Below are positions 31,822-40,637 of a stretch of DNA of 64,000 nucleotides, one piece after another. The stretch comes from Paenarthrobacter sp. GOM3 (GTDB lineage Bacteria > Actinomycetota > Actinomycetes > Actinomycetales > Micrococcaceae), in contig NZ_CP136562.1 in NCBI RefSeq assembly GCF_018215265.2, positions 3,472,001-3,536,000 on the forward strand. Direction: 5' to 3'. The translations under genes were made by a program, and so were the position numbers. A model generated the notes under the pieces. The model did no database searches, had not been told where the DNA came from, and saw only the letters and a program-made list of their open reading frames with translations. How positions within the stretch are numbered: position 1 is the stretch's first letter; each line of letters begins with the position of its first letter.

Positions 31822-33347
31822 TTCTTGTTGTCCTGCCAGAGCTTGTTGATTTCTTCCTTGACCTTGTCACCGCCGCTGGTGTTCCACAGCTTGATGGCGT
31901 CCTTCAGGCCCTGCTCGTCGCTCTGGCCGGCCAGGTACTTGATGCGTGCATCGGCCACGATGTTGTCCAACTGGGCACCCTTGGCAACATAGGTGGGCGA
32001 AACGAAGGCGGCTGCCGGGTTGTAGACGGCGCTCTTGAGGTCCTCGGCCATGACGGCTACGCGGTCATCGAAGACCTTCTGCTCGTACTCGGAGGCCTGC
32101 TTGACGGGGTAGAAGCTATTGCCGGTGACGTTTGTTCCGAGCTGAGCGAAGCTCTTGATGTCCGTATTGACGGCCTTGCCCTCAGGAGTTTCAGGCTTGA
32201 TGGTGGCGGCCAGGCCATCCTCTACGTTGAAATTCACGCCCTCAATCCCGTTGTTCATCAGGATGGCCACTTCCTTGCTGTTCAGCTTGTCCAGGAAGGT
32301 CAGGACGTTCTTCAGGTCGGCCTCGGTTTTGACGCTGGACTTGGGGATGGCCAGGAAGCCGGAGTAGCCATCGGTGGGGTGGGCGTGCAGTTCGCCGTCG
32401 GGGCCCTTGAGGCTGCCCACGAAACCCACCTTGTTCTGGAAGTCATTGGGGTTGGCCTGCTTGAACAGGTTGATCAGGACGCTCGCCCGGGAGTCGACGT
32501 CGATGATGATTCCGCCCTTGCCGTTGAAGAACGGCTCGTTCCACTTGGTGCTGTCGAAGGTGGCGAAATCGGGGTTGATGAGCTTCTCATCCACCATCTT
32601 CTTGATGAAGCGATTGGCCTCGAGGAACTCGTCGGTCTCGAAGCTGGGGACGAGTTTTCCGTCGCGCTCGGCCCAACGGTTCCCGGCGCCGTACCAGGTT
32701 TCGAGGAGGTCATAGGGGCTGTTGGTGCCCAGCCCACCCCATTTGGGAATGGTGATTCCGTAGGTGTCGTTCTGGCCGTTGCCGTCCGGATCCTGTTCGG
32801 TGAACGCCTTGGCTACCTTGTAGAGGTCTTCGGTGGTTTCTGGTGCTTTGAGTCCGAGCTTGTCCAACCAGTCCTGACGGAACATCACCGCGGCGCGGAT
32901 CGGGTTGCGGCCGCGGTAAACGCCGTAGACCTTGCCGTTGACGCTGGCGTTCTGCTGGACTTCCGGAAAGGTGGTGTTGAGGTTCGGGTAGTCCTTGAGT
33001 TTGTCTGTCAGGTCCCAGAAAGCTCCGGCTTCGGCATTCTTCACGAAGCCGGGCGTTTTGCCTTGGACCACCAGCACGTGGGGGATGTCGGAGGAAGCCA
33101 GAGTGATGTTCATCTTGTCCTCATACGATGCGTTGGGCGTCCAGGTGATGTTGACGTCCTTGCCCGTCAGCTCTTCGAGCTTTTTCTGGACGGCGCCATC
33201 GGCTGTTGGCGGTTGCGCCTCCAGGAACGGCGCCATGATCTTGACGGACGAGAGGTCCGACGTCGGCGCTTCGCCACCGCAGGCGGTCAGCGCCAAGGCA
33301 GCGGAAACTACGACGGCGGCGGCCAGCGTTTGTTTTCTACGGATCAT
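31818..33347 (-). CDS. sugar-binding lipoprotein (LplA/YtcQ-like)
   Basis: 509 residues. Signal peptide with lipobox LTAC (Cys23), then a long family-1-type solute-binding domain, at the large end as is usual for LplA/YtcQ proteins (about 500 residues). The context (two Lpl-type permeases, YesL, CE12-like and CE7 esterases) suggests oligogalacturonate or rhamnogalacturonan fragments as ligand; this is inferred. Its ATG overlaps the stop of the small upstream frame as ATGA. Confidence 0.9.
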   Translation of the reverse strand: MIRRKQTLAAAVVVSAALALTACGGEAPTSDLSSVKIMAPFLEAQPPTADGAVQKKLEELTGKDVNITWTPNASYEDKMNITLASSDIPHVLVVQGKTPGFVKNAEAGAFWDLTDKLKDYPNLNTTFPEVQQNASVNGKVYGVYRGRNPIRAAVMFRQDWLDKLGLKAPETTEDLYKVAKAFTEQDPDGNGQNDTYGITIPKWGGLGTNSPYDLLETWYGAGNRWAERDGKLVPSFETDEFLEANRFIKKMVDEKLINPDFATFDSTKWNEPFFNGKGGIIIDVDSRASVLINLFKQANPNDFQNKVGFVGSLKGPDGELHAHPTDGYSGFLAIPKSSVKTEADLKNVLTFLDKLNSKEVAILMNNGIEGVNFNVEDGLAATIKPETPEGKAVNTDIKSFAQLGTNVTGNSFYPVKQASEYEQKVFDDRVAVMAEDLKSAVYNPAAAFVSPTYVAKGAQLDNIVADARIKYLAGQSDEQGLKDAIKLWNTSGGDKVKEEINKLWQDNKK

Positions 33348-33568
33348 TTTCTTACCTGCTCCACTTCTTCGGGGTTGTTATCGTTCGAGGGGTCAGCTGG
33401 AAACCTCTTGATGGTCCACAGATGCTGGCCATTGGTGTCTTGATACGTTTCATTAGTACTCTCGCCAGAGGCGTTCCAGACAAGTTCTGCGTACCCCTGG
33501 ATGTCGACGGGGCGATGGAGGACCTGCCTCCCGCCGGATTCGGGCCGCGCCGGGTTGATGTCAGGCAA
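33344..33568 (-). CDS. possible 74-residue coupling ORF between yesL and the binding-protein gene
   Basis: TTG start overlapping the end of the YesL-like gene, and stop overlapping the next ATG as ATGA, which would couple all three genes. GC-rich third positions are seen mainly in the first half. No family recognised: Asn/Glu-rich C terminus, no signal or membrane segment. The palindromic TGATACGTTTCA at 33441-33452 lies inside it and may be an operator, so this stretch could instead be promoter DNA that happens to be open. Confidence 0.3.
   Translation of the reverse strand: MPDINPARPESGGRQVLHRPVDIQGYAELVWNASGESTNETYQDTNGQHLWTIKRFPADPSNDNNPEEVEQVRK
33441..33452. promoter_or_regulatory. possible LacI-like operator before the binding-protein gene
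   Basis: TGATACGTTTCA is palindromic at 10 of 12 positions with a central ACGT. It differs from the GAAAGCGTTTTC family elsewhere in the island, so a different LacI protein may bind. Confidence 0.3.
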
Positions 33569-34253
33569 TGCCGGCCTCCCTCGTCGCCACAGGTACGGGC
33601 GTGGTCATGGAGTCGGCCGCATCTGCCGCCTGGGCGCCCTCCATGGCTTCATCGTTCGCAGTGAAGAAGCGGTCGCACAACCAGCCTGTGACATAAAGCC
33701 ATGCTCCGATCCCGAAGAACAGGATCAGCCCAGGAACCGAACGGCAGACAAACAGGGCGGCCGCCGTGACGAACAAGAGGATGACAGTACCGGCCAGATG
33801 GCGCATGGCGAAGCGTGACGACATCAGGAAGTATTGCGGCACGGAAAGGTTGTAGCGGGCAAACATCGGAAAGAGGTAGCAGGCTACCCCAACCCCAAAC
33901 AGGGCCACCATGAGGACTCCCGCTGACGCGATCTGCGAACCGAGGTCCCAGCCCGCCGAGAAGTAGCCCCAGTTGAGCGTTAGGGCCGCTCCGACTGCCG
34001 CCAATGGCAGTCCCAAGGCATTGCCCTTGCCGAAGTTCCCGGCATATTCCTTGGCGAAGCGGCGCACCAAGGGAGCGGCACCTCCCCGCACTTTGTCCCG
34101 CACCAACACCTGCGCGGCAGCTGTACTGGGCCCGAAGCCCAGTACGACGCCACCCAGGACCGTGAAGACGATCCACAGCACGTTCAAACAGGCTATCCAG
34201 ACGAGCGTGTCGAAAAGCGTGTAGGCCTTGAAGCCGAATCCACCGGACGCCAT
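33561..34253 (-). CDS. YesL-like DUF624 membrane protein
   Basis: 230 residues from the ATG at 34253 (a TTG at 34289 would add 12). Several hydrophobic segments; the N-terminal FKAYTLFDTLVWIACLNVLW and the Lys/Arg-rich loop RRFAKEYAGNFGKGNALG are typical of DUF624. Bacillus subtilis YesL is encoded next to rhamnogalacturonan uptake genes, but its function is not known. First gene of the importer and esterase operon. Confidence 0.82.
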   Translation of the reverse strand: MASGGFGFKAYTLFDTLVWIACLNVLWIVFTVLGGVVLGFGPSTAAAQVLVRDKVRGGAAPLVRRFAKEYAGNFGKGNALGLPLAAVGAALTLNWGYFSAGWDLGSQIASAGVLMVALFGVGVACYLFPMFARYNLSVPQYFLMSSRFAMRHLAGTVILLFVTAAALFVCRSVPGLILFFGIGAWLYVTGWLCDRFFTANDEAMEGAQAADAADSMTTPVPVATREAGIA

Positions 34254-34376
34254 GGCTCCCCTTTCTCCATCGTTGCAGAACAGGCCCAACCATCCGGCGG
34301 CACTGGTTCTTTCGAGTGGCCAGAAGAACGGCGAGGGCCGGTCACTTGGGTGCGGCCCGGGTGGGCCATCTCACAG

Positions 34377-34392
34377 AGTAAACGCTTTCCCG
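34377..34392. promoter_or_regulatory. LacI-type operator upstream of the yesL operon
   Basis: AGTAAACGCTTTCCCG; its reverse complement shares GGGAAAGCGTTT with the operator at 45611. It lies in the 336-bp divergent region between yesL (start 34253) and the fusion gene at 34590, which holds nothing else but the promoter and operator listed next. Confidence 0.65.
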
Positions 34393-34439
34393 AAAACTTA
34401 GACGCTCCGCGCGGATGGAGTCAAGACCTTCTTGAATCG

Positions 34440-34468
34440 TTACATTTCCTGGCAAGTCGCGTTACACT
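34440..34468 (+). promoter_or_regulatory. promoter of the first Gfo-PmoA fusion gene
   Basis: TTACAT (34440-34445), 17-bp spacer, TACACT (34463-34468). The operator at 34484-34501 would lie just after the transcription start. Confidence 0.45.
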
Positions 34469-34483
34469 GGGCTGGACCGGAGA

Positions 34484-34501
34484 TGGGAAAGCGCTTGCTG
34501 G
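34484..34501. promoter_or_regulatory. LacI-type operator upstream of the first Gfo-PmoA gene
   Basis: TGGGAAAGCGCTTGCTGG with a palindromic AAGCGCTT core; it shares GGGAAAGCG with the operators at 34377 (reverse strand) and 45611. Confidence 0.65.
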
Positions 34502-34589
34502 GTATAGCCTGAACCCTCCGGAACACTTGATGTGAAAACCCGACGACGGCGTCACCCGCCTTCGTCTGCACCGCCAGCAGAGGAGAGCC

Positions 34590-36689
34590 ATGGACGCCCG
34601 CTCCGTCGAGTCCGCCACCAGCCCAAACCCCCTTGGCGCCGCACCAGTGCGCAGCGAAGGAGCAACGAGCGAAACAACAGCACCTGAACCGACCGCCCGG
34701 ACTACGCCGGCGCGGATCGCTTTGGTAGGTGTCCATGGCTTCGGCGTCCATCACCTGCACAACCTCGAGAGGCTCCGCGCCGAGGGCCTGGTGGACTTGG
34801 TCGCAGTAGCAGATCCCAACCCTCCGGCCGCAGGAAGCCTGCCGGAGACAACCGCCGTCCATAGCAATCTGGAAGGGTTGCTGGCCGGCAATCACCGTCC
34901 GGACGTCATCATCGTGGCCACCCCCATCCAGACCCACGCCCCTTTGGCCTTGTCCGTGCTTGCCGCCCGGGCCGACCTCTACCTGGAGAAGCCACCAGTC
35001 GCCTCCATGAAAGATTTCCTCCGTCTCCAGGAAGCTGCGAGCGCGGCCGGTCGCAGCGTGCAGATCGGCTTTCAGAGCCTGGGATCCCATGCCCTGACCG
35101 CACTGGAGAAGCTGGCGCAGGGCCAATCCACGGCGGAACTACCCCGGATAGGCACCCTCAAAGGCATCTCCGCCACCGGCCGATGGGTCCGGGACCGCGC
35201 CTATTACAAGCGCTCCCGATGGGCAGGCAAGCGGAGCCTGGACGGCGTTGATGTGGTGGACGGCGTAGCTACGAACCCGTTGGCCCACGCCATCGCCACA
35301 GCACTGCGAATCGCCGGTGCACGCCACGCCGGGGATCTTGCCTCCGTAGACACCGATCTCTATCGCGCCAACGACATCGAATCGGACGACACCTCGGTGA
35401 TCCGAATGCGTACCACCGCTGGTTTGCCCATCACGTGTGCCCTCACGCTTTGCGCCGCGGAGTCGGTTGAACCGTACGTCACGCTGCATGGCACGGAAGG
35501 AACGGCGGTATTCCAATACACGGAGGACCGCGTCACCGTTCGCACCGAAAGCGGGGAAACGTCGCACACCTTCGGTCGCGAAGACCTCACCGCGAACCTC
35601 CTGAAGCACCTCTCTGATGGCACGCCGCTGCTCAGCCCGCTCGATCACAGCGGCGCGTTCATGCGGGTCCTGGAAGCCATCCGTACGGCCGACGCGCCGG
35701 CCCTCATCCCCACGGAAAGCGTGGTCTGGGTGGGAACGGGCGATCAAGCCCACGCCGTGATCCCCCATATCGAGGACATCCTGGACCGTGCCACCAGTGC
35801 GCATGCCACCTTCGCCGAACTGGGGTTCCCCTGGGCGCGGGCTGTCACATCGGGCGCCCATGCCCTGTTCACTTCCCCCGCCGAGCCAGCCACGCCGGCC
35901 GCCGTCCTGCGCAGCGGAAGGGGCCTCGAGCGGGAGCTCTCCCCCCGTCCCTACCTGCACCCGGTGTCTACCCAAGCCGGAATTGTGGTGACGGACCACC
36001 TGGCCTCGGACCATGCCTGGCATCTCGGCACCGGGTTCGCGCTGCAGGATGTCAACGGAAGCAACTTCTGGGGCGGCCGCAGCTACCGCAGGACTGCTGG
36101 AAAGTACGTGGACCTGAACGATCACGGCCGGGTGGACATCGTAGGCGTAACCCGCGGAGGTGGCCACGCCGCACTGGACCTTGAGTGGTTCGGGGCCGAC
36201 GGCAGCCTGCTCCTGGAAGAGCGTCGCACCTTCAATCGCAGCCTCGTCAGCCCCAGCACGTGGCGGCTGGACATCCAGACCCAGCTCACCGCCGTCGTCG
36301 ATGTCACGCTTGGGAGCCCGGGTTCGCATGGTGCCGCCGGAAGCGGCTACGGTGGCTTCTTTTGGCGGCTGCCGGCCAACTCTTCGCCGCGCGTCTTCTC
36401 CTCCACGGCCGAGGGAGAGTCGGCTGTGCACGGTTCCGTTTCGCCGTGGCTGGCTTGGTCGGGTGAGTTCGACGGCGGCCCCGCCACCTTGGTGTTCGGC
36501 GCGCCCGTGGAGTCCCCCGATCCGTGGTTCGTGCGCTGCAGCGGCTACCCGGCAGTGGGCTCGGCCTTGGCCTGGGACAGTGCGGTGGAGTTGGCCCGGG
36601 GCACTTCGCTGGCACGCACCAACACGGTCTGGATCAGTGATGGTTCCCTGGATGTGGACGAGATCGAAGCGCTTGTAGCCAGCCGCTGA
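34590..36689 (+). CDS. Gfo/Idh/MocA oxidoreductase fused to a PmoA (DUF6807) domain
   Basis: 699 residues. Residues about 40-400 form a Gfo/Idh/MocA NAD(P)-dependent oxidoreductase: RIALVGVHGFGVHHLHNLER (variant nucleotide loop) and YLEKPPVASM with the catalytic Lys of the EKP motif. Residues about 450-699 are the PmoA domain (misnamed after methane oxygenase; DUF6807), with RPYLHPV, DHAWHLGTGFALQDVNG, NFWGGRSY and GYGGFFWRLP. Both halves are handled by sugar-catabolic operons in related bacteria. A paralogue with the same fusion lies at 48892. Substrate unknown; an oxidised sugar or glycoside is likely. Confidence 0.85.
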   Translation: MDARSVESATSPNPLGAAPVRSEGATSETTAPEPTARTTPARIALVGVHGFGVHHLHNLERLRAEGLVDLVAVADPNPPAAGSLPETTAVHSNLEGLLAGNHRPDVIIVATPIQTHAPLALSVLAARADLYLEKPPVASMKDFLRLQEAASAAGRSVQIGFQSLGSHALTALEKLAQGQSTAELPRIGTLKGISATGRWVRDRAYYKRSRWAGKRSLDGVDVVDGVATNPLAHAIATALRIAGARHAGDLASVDTDLYRANDIESDDTSVIRMRTTAGLPITCALTLCAAESVEPYVTLHGTEGTAVFQYTEDRVTVRTESGETSHTFGREDLTANLLKHLSDGTPLLSPLDHSGAFMRVLEAIRTADAPALIPTESVVWVGTGDQAHAVIPHIEDILDRATSAHATFAELGFPWARAVTSGAHALFTSPAEPATPAAVLRSGRGLERELSPRPYLHPVSTQAGIVVTDHLASDHAWHLGTGFALQDVNGSNFWGGRSYRRTAGKYVDLNDHGRVDIVGVTRGGGHAALDLEWFGADGSLLLEERRTFNRSLVSPSTWRLDIQTQLTAVVDVTLGSPGSHGAAGSGYGGFFWRLPANSSPRVFSSTAEGESAVHGSVSPWLAWSGEFDGGPATLVFGAPVESPDPWFVRCSGYPAVGSALAWDSAVELARGTSLARTNTVWISDGSLDVDEIEALVASR

Positions 36690-36709
36690 TTACACGCACC
36701 ACGTCGCCG

Positions 36710-36766
36710 CGAGATGGCAGTTAATAACAGTCCGCTCCCGTGGAACTGTCATCAATTGCCACCTCG
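36710..36766. repeat. long imperfect inverted repeat at a convergent gene junction
   Basis: 22-base arms 36710-36731 and 36745-36766 match at 18 positions; all four differences are transitions, three of them G-U compatible in the minus-strand RNA. It begins 21 bases after the fusion gene and runs into the last codons of the MFS gene. Either a terminator or a REP-like element. Confidence 0.6.
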
Positions 36767-38035
36767 ACGGGAACAGCGCCACAGGAGCAGCCCGATCACC
36801 GCGGCAGACGCCATGCCCAGCGCCCCGGTGATGACCAGCCCCGTACGCACACCGAAATCCTCGGTCAGCCACCCCGCCAACAACCCACCCAAGGCGTGAC
36901 CGCCCAGGAGGAGGGGGAAGTAGAGCGCCAGGACACGTCCGCGGACACTCGCCCCGGCTTCGAGTTGCACGGCAGTCGCAGCACTGGTGAGGAACACCAG
37001 GGTCATGAAGCCCACCACAATGAGCATCACCACGAACCACTCCTGCGTCGGCATCAACGCGGCCAGCAGCTGGGTCAGGCCAAAGAGCCCGGCGCTGGCC
37101 ACGATTCCCTTGCGTCCGAACCGTTTGATCCGGGTAGCGACCAAGGCGCCGGCCAGGGCTCCGAGCGCGCTGACGGTGTTGAAGAGGCCGAAACCGGCCG
37201 GACCACTGTGCCACACCCGGTCAGCGAAGGCTGCCAGGACAACGGGCCCGTTCATGCCGAAGGCACCCAGCAAACCGGCCAGGAGCATGGTTAGGAGGAG
37301 GGGTGGACGGGCACGGACGAACCGGAACCCAGCCAGGACCTGGCCGTGACCTGACCCGGGGCCGGGCTGTTCCGGCGAGTGGTGGAGCTCCCCCGGACGG
37401 ATGGATGCGATCATCACCAGGACCGCCACGCCAAGGCCTGCGTTGGCAGCGAAGGCCGCTGCCGGACCCGTATGGGCAATCACCACACCGGCAAGCGCAG
37501 GACCTGCCATGGCGCCCAGTTGCCCGATCGCACTGTTCAGTCCGATGGCCGCAGGCAGGCCGGCGTCGCCTACCACTTCATTGACGAACACCTGCCTGGC
37601 CGGCCCATCAATGGCACTCGTTATCCCCAAGGCGATGCACGAAGCGTAGACCACCCACACGTCGGTGCCGCCCATCGCATTCCACACGGCAAGGCCAGCG
37701 GCAAGCACCACGGCGACCGACTGGCATACCAGCAGGATGCGGCGTTTGGGGAAGAGGTCCACCAGCACACCACTGACGGGGCCCACCACCAGCATGGGAA
37801 GGAACTGAAGTGCAACGGCCAGGCCCACCGCAGCCGGGCTGCCGGTGAGCTGGAGGACCAACCAGTCCTGCGCGAGCCGTTGCATCCAGACGCCGCCGCT
37901 GCCAACCAAGGAAAGGGTGACGAAGATCCGGTAGTTGTGGTGCCGCAGCGGATAGTGCCAGGACTCTGTGGATCGGGCACGCGTGGTTGGGGGCTTGGTT
38001 GATTGGGGGCGCGGTGGGAACGGGCGCGGCGACAC
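36752..38035 (-). CDS. MFS transporter
   Basis: 427 residues, about 12 transmembrane segments. The motif A-like loop SGVLVDLFPKRRILLVCQ after the second segment marks the major facilitator superfamily, of the EntS/MFS_3-like exporter group. The substrate is unknown; it may export a sugar or metabolite of the island, or be unrelated. It lies 17 bases after the second YesL-like gene on the same strand. Confidence 0.85.
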   Translation of the reverse strand: MSPRPFPPRPQSTKPPTTRARSTESWHYPLRHHNYRIFVTLSLVGSGGVWMQRLAQDWLVLQLTGSPAAVGLAVALQFLPMLVVGPVSGVLVDLFPKRRILLVCQSVAVVLAAGLAVWNAMGGTDVWVVYASCIALGITSAIDGPARQVFVNEVVGDAGLPAAIGLNSAIGQLGAMAGPALAGVVIAHTGPAAAFAANAGLGVAVLVMIASIRPGELHHSPEQPGPGSGHGQVLAGFRFVRARPPLLLTMLLAGLLGAFGMNGPVVLAAFADRVWHSGPAGFGLFNTVSALGALAGALVATRIKRFGRKGIVASAGLFGLTQLLAALMPTQEWFVVMLIVVGFMTLVFLTSAATAVQLEAGASVRGRVLALYFPLLLGGHALGGLLAGWLTEDFGVRTGLVITGALGMASAAVIGLLLWRCSRRGGN

Positions 38036-38052
38036 GGGGAGGTCTGCTCGAT

Positions 38053-38721
38053 TCAGCGGGTTGGTCTGGAATTTCGGTGGGAACGGATCTTGGTGGCGGC
38101 CGCCGCGAGCACCAGCGTTCCGGGCACAATCACGAACAACGCCTGCAGCATCCAGACGAAGACAACTGCCATGAACACGGCGGCGAGAAGCAGCAGCGAG
38201 CCACTCCAGTCACGCAGGGAATCGCTCTTCGCACTGGCATAGGCCGCCGCCCAGCGCTGGGAGCCCGGAACGTCTGTGGGCACCTGGCCCTCATCCGCGT
38301 TCCATGCCACCTGGCCACTCCAATTGGCCGTGATGCGCAGCAAAAGCACCGCACCGCCGGCTGCCAGGATGACTGTGGCAGGCAGGATCGCAGCCCGCCC
38401 CGGCAGTTGCCCCACCAGGGCGAGCAACAGGTTCAGGACAATCACGACGGCGGCTGCCGCCGTCGTGATTCCCAGCTTCCAACTGCCGGGAAGCGCCCGG
38501 CGGAAGTTTCCCCAAAGGCTTCGCAGGGAATCGTCCCTGCCGCTGAGGTGCCTTTCCAGGTGCGCGACGCCGGCCGCGTAGGCAGCCGGCGCCGTCACCA
38601 AGGGAACGGACAAGAGGAGCACGATGACTCCGGCCAGGATGGTTTCGGAGAACAACGCAAAGCGGTTGACCGGGATGCCGGAGGCCCCCGACGACTTGCC
38701 TGTGGTGTCGATGGTGCTCAT
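38053..38721 (-). CDS. second YesL-like DUF624 membrane protein
   Basis: 222 residues. The pattern (FALFSETILAGVIVLLLSVP, then HLSGRDDSLRSLWGNFRRAL) resembles the DUF624 group, with four or five hydrophobic segments. Weakly similar to the YesL-like protein at 33561 in layout. It starts 11 bases after the permease gene, so it belongs to the second importer operon. Confidence 0.65.
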   Translation of the reverse strand: MSTIDTTGKSSGASGIPVNRFALFSETILAGVIVLLLSVPLVTAPAAYAAGVAHLERHLSGRDDSLRSLWGNFRRALPGSWKLGITTAAAAVVIVLNLLLALVGQLPGRAAILPATVILAAGGAVLLLRITANWSGQVAWNADEGQVPTDVPGSQRWAAAYASAKSDSLRDWSGSLLLLAAVFMAVVFVWMLQALFVIVPGTLVLAAAATKIRSHRNSRPTR

Positions 38722-38732
38722 TGCCCGCTCCC

Positions 38733-39659
38733 TTAGCCCTTAAGCCCTTGTGTGGAAACACCCTCGACGATGTAGCGCTGGAACACCAGGAAGAACACCA
38801 ACACGGGCAGCAGCGCCAGCACCGACATGGCGATCATGGCACCGTAGTCCGAGGACTGGGTCTGGTCCACGAAGAGCCGCAAAGCCAAGGGCAGCGGGTA
38901 CTTCTCCGGGGTGTTCAGGTACAGAAGCGGCCCCAGGAAGTCGTTCCAGCTCCAGATGAAGGAGAAGATCGACGTGGAAATCAGGGCCGGCTTCATCAGG
39001 GGCAGCATGATGGACCCGAAGATCCGGGCGTGCCCGGCACCGTCGATGCGCGCCGCTTCGTCCAGTTCGGCCGGCAGGCCACGCATGAACTGGACCATGA
39101 GGAAGACAAAGAACGCATCCGCAGCGAGGAACTTACCGATCAGCAGCGGCACGTAGGTGTCCACGAGGCCGAGCTGCTGGAACACGATGTACTGCGGGAT
39201 GATCACCACGTGGAAGGGCAAGAGCAAGGTGGCGATCATCATGCCAAAGAACAATCCCCGGCCGGGGAAGTTGATTCGCGCGAAGGCGTAGGCCGAGATA
39301 CTTGCCGACAGGACAGTGCCCACCACCGCACCCACCGCAAGGATCAGGGAGTTGGTGAAGAACGTCAGCGTTGAGACACCGCCGATGCCGTCCATCGCGG
39401 TGGCGAAGTTGTCGAAGCTGAAGTTGTTGGACCACAGCGCGTTGTTGGCCCCGCCGATCTCGGAGTTCGGCTTGAAGGACGAAGCGATCATCCAGATAGC
39501 CGGGTAAAGAACCATTACCACCAGCGCCAAGGCAACGATGTGGAAGATGGTGCTCTTGATGCGCTTGGCCGTGGCGGACTCGGACTTCGGGTTATAGACC
39601 GGTGCCGGAGTGGCGGGCTTTATCGGTTGGGGTTGGGTGGGGGTTGCTGTCGTTGTCAC
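38733..39659 (-). CDS. carbohydrate ABC transporter permease (MalG-type)
   Basis: 308 residues with six transmembrane segments after a Pro/Thr-rich tail. The EAA loop reads LPAELDEAARIDGAGHARIF. It overlaps the partner permease by 4 bases. Together with the genes at 39656 and 40638 it forms a complete importer except for the ATPase. Confidence 0.92.
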   Translation of the reverse strand: MTTTATPTQPQPIKPATPAPVYNPKSESATAKRIKSTIFHIVALALVVMVLYPAIWMIASSFKPNSEIGGANNALWSNNFSFDNFATAMDGIGGVSTLTFFTNSLILAVGAVVGTVLSASISAYAFARINFPGRGLFFGMMIATLLLPFHVVIIPQYIVFQQLGLVDTYVPLLIGKFLAADAFFVFLMVQFMRGLPAELDEAARIDGAGHARIFGSIMLPLMKPALISTSIFSFIWSWNDFLGPLLYLNTPEKYPLPLALRLFVDQTQSSDYGAMIAMSVLALLPVLVFFLVFQRYIVEGVSTQGLKG

Positions 39660-40606
39660 TTTGCATCACCGCTGTAGTGGACCCAGGACTTGGAGGTCTT
39701 GAAGAAGATCAGCGTGATGATGCCGACCACGATCACCAGTAGCCACGCCATCGCCGAGGCGTAACCCATCCGGAAATCGCTGAAACCGCGCAAGTACAGG
39801 TAGAGGGTATAGAAGAGTGTCGAGCCCGCAGGGCCACCTTCACCGTTGGAGATGATGTACGCCGAGGCAAAGATCTGGAACGCATGGATGGTTTCCATGA
39901 GCAGGTTGAAGAAGATCACCGGGGAAAGCATGGGCCAGGTGATGTTCAGGAACTTCCGGACCGGGCCAGCACCGTCCATGGAGGCTGCCTCGTAAAGGTC
40001 CGCGGGGATCTGCTTCAGGCCAGCCAGGAAGATCACCATGGGCGCACCGAACTGCCACACAGTCAGCAGGATCATCATGCCCATGGTCATGTTGGGGTTA
40101 CCCACCCAGCCGCCGAGGTTGATGCCGAAGAACGACAACCCCTGGTCGACGGGGCCAGAGTCACCAAACATTGCTTTCCACACGATGGCGATGGACACGC
40201 TGGCCCCAATGAGGGACGGTGCATAGAACGCCGACCTGTAGAAGCCCTGGCCCTTGCGCTTGCTGTTGAGAAGCATTGCGATCGCCAAGGCTGCGGCGAG
40301 CTTCAAAGGCGTTCCGAACACCACGTACTGCAGGGTGACTCCCACTGATTGGAGGAAGCGCTCGTCCTGCAAGAGGGTGGTGTAGTTGTCCAGGCCGATC
40401 CATTTGGGGGCGTCGAACAGGTTGTAGTTGGTGAAGGAGAGGTACAGCGAGGAAATCATCGGGCCTACGGTCAGGGCGATGAATCCCAGCAGCCACGGCA
40501 GCAGGAAGGTGTATCCGGCGCGGGCGTCGGCCCCCCGCCGCCGCGACTTGCGCGGCTGCGAGGGAGCGGACGAGGCGCGCCTGCTCAGGGTTGGGCTTTG
40601 GGTCAC
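39656..40606 (-). CDS. carbohydrate ABC transporter permease (MalF-type)
   Basis: 316 residues, six transmembrane segments. The EAA loop is IPADLYEAASMDGAGPVRKF. LLPWLLGFIALTVGPMISSL opens the first membrane segment. It lies 31 bases after the binding-protein gene and couples to the MalG-type partner by ATGA. Confidence 0.92.
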   Translation of the reverse strand: MTQSPTLSRRASSAPSQPRKSRRRGADARAGYTFLLPWLLGFIALTVGPMISSLYLSFTNYNLFDAPKWIGLDNYTTLLQDERFLQSVGVTLQYVVFGTPLKLAAALAIAMLLNSKRKGQGFYRSAFYAPSLIGASVSIAIVWKAMFGDSGPVDQGLSFFGINLGGWVGNPNMTMGMMILLTVWQFGAPMVIFLAGLKQIPADLYEAASMDGAGPVRKFLNITWPMLSPVIFFNLLMETIHAFQIFASAYIISNGEGGPAGSTLFYTLYLYLRGFSDFRMGYASAMAWLLVIVVGIITLIFFKTSKSWVHYSGDAK

Positions 40607-40637
40607 AAGATCAGTCCGTCAGTTGGGAAAGCCTGGA

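Noticed and set aside
35139..36431. A 430-codon minus-strand frame opposite the first fusion gene.
   Set aside because: No recognisable domain, while the plus strand shows EKP and PmoA motifs throughout.
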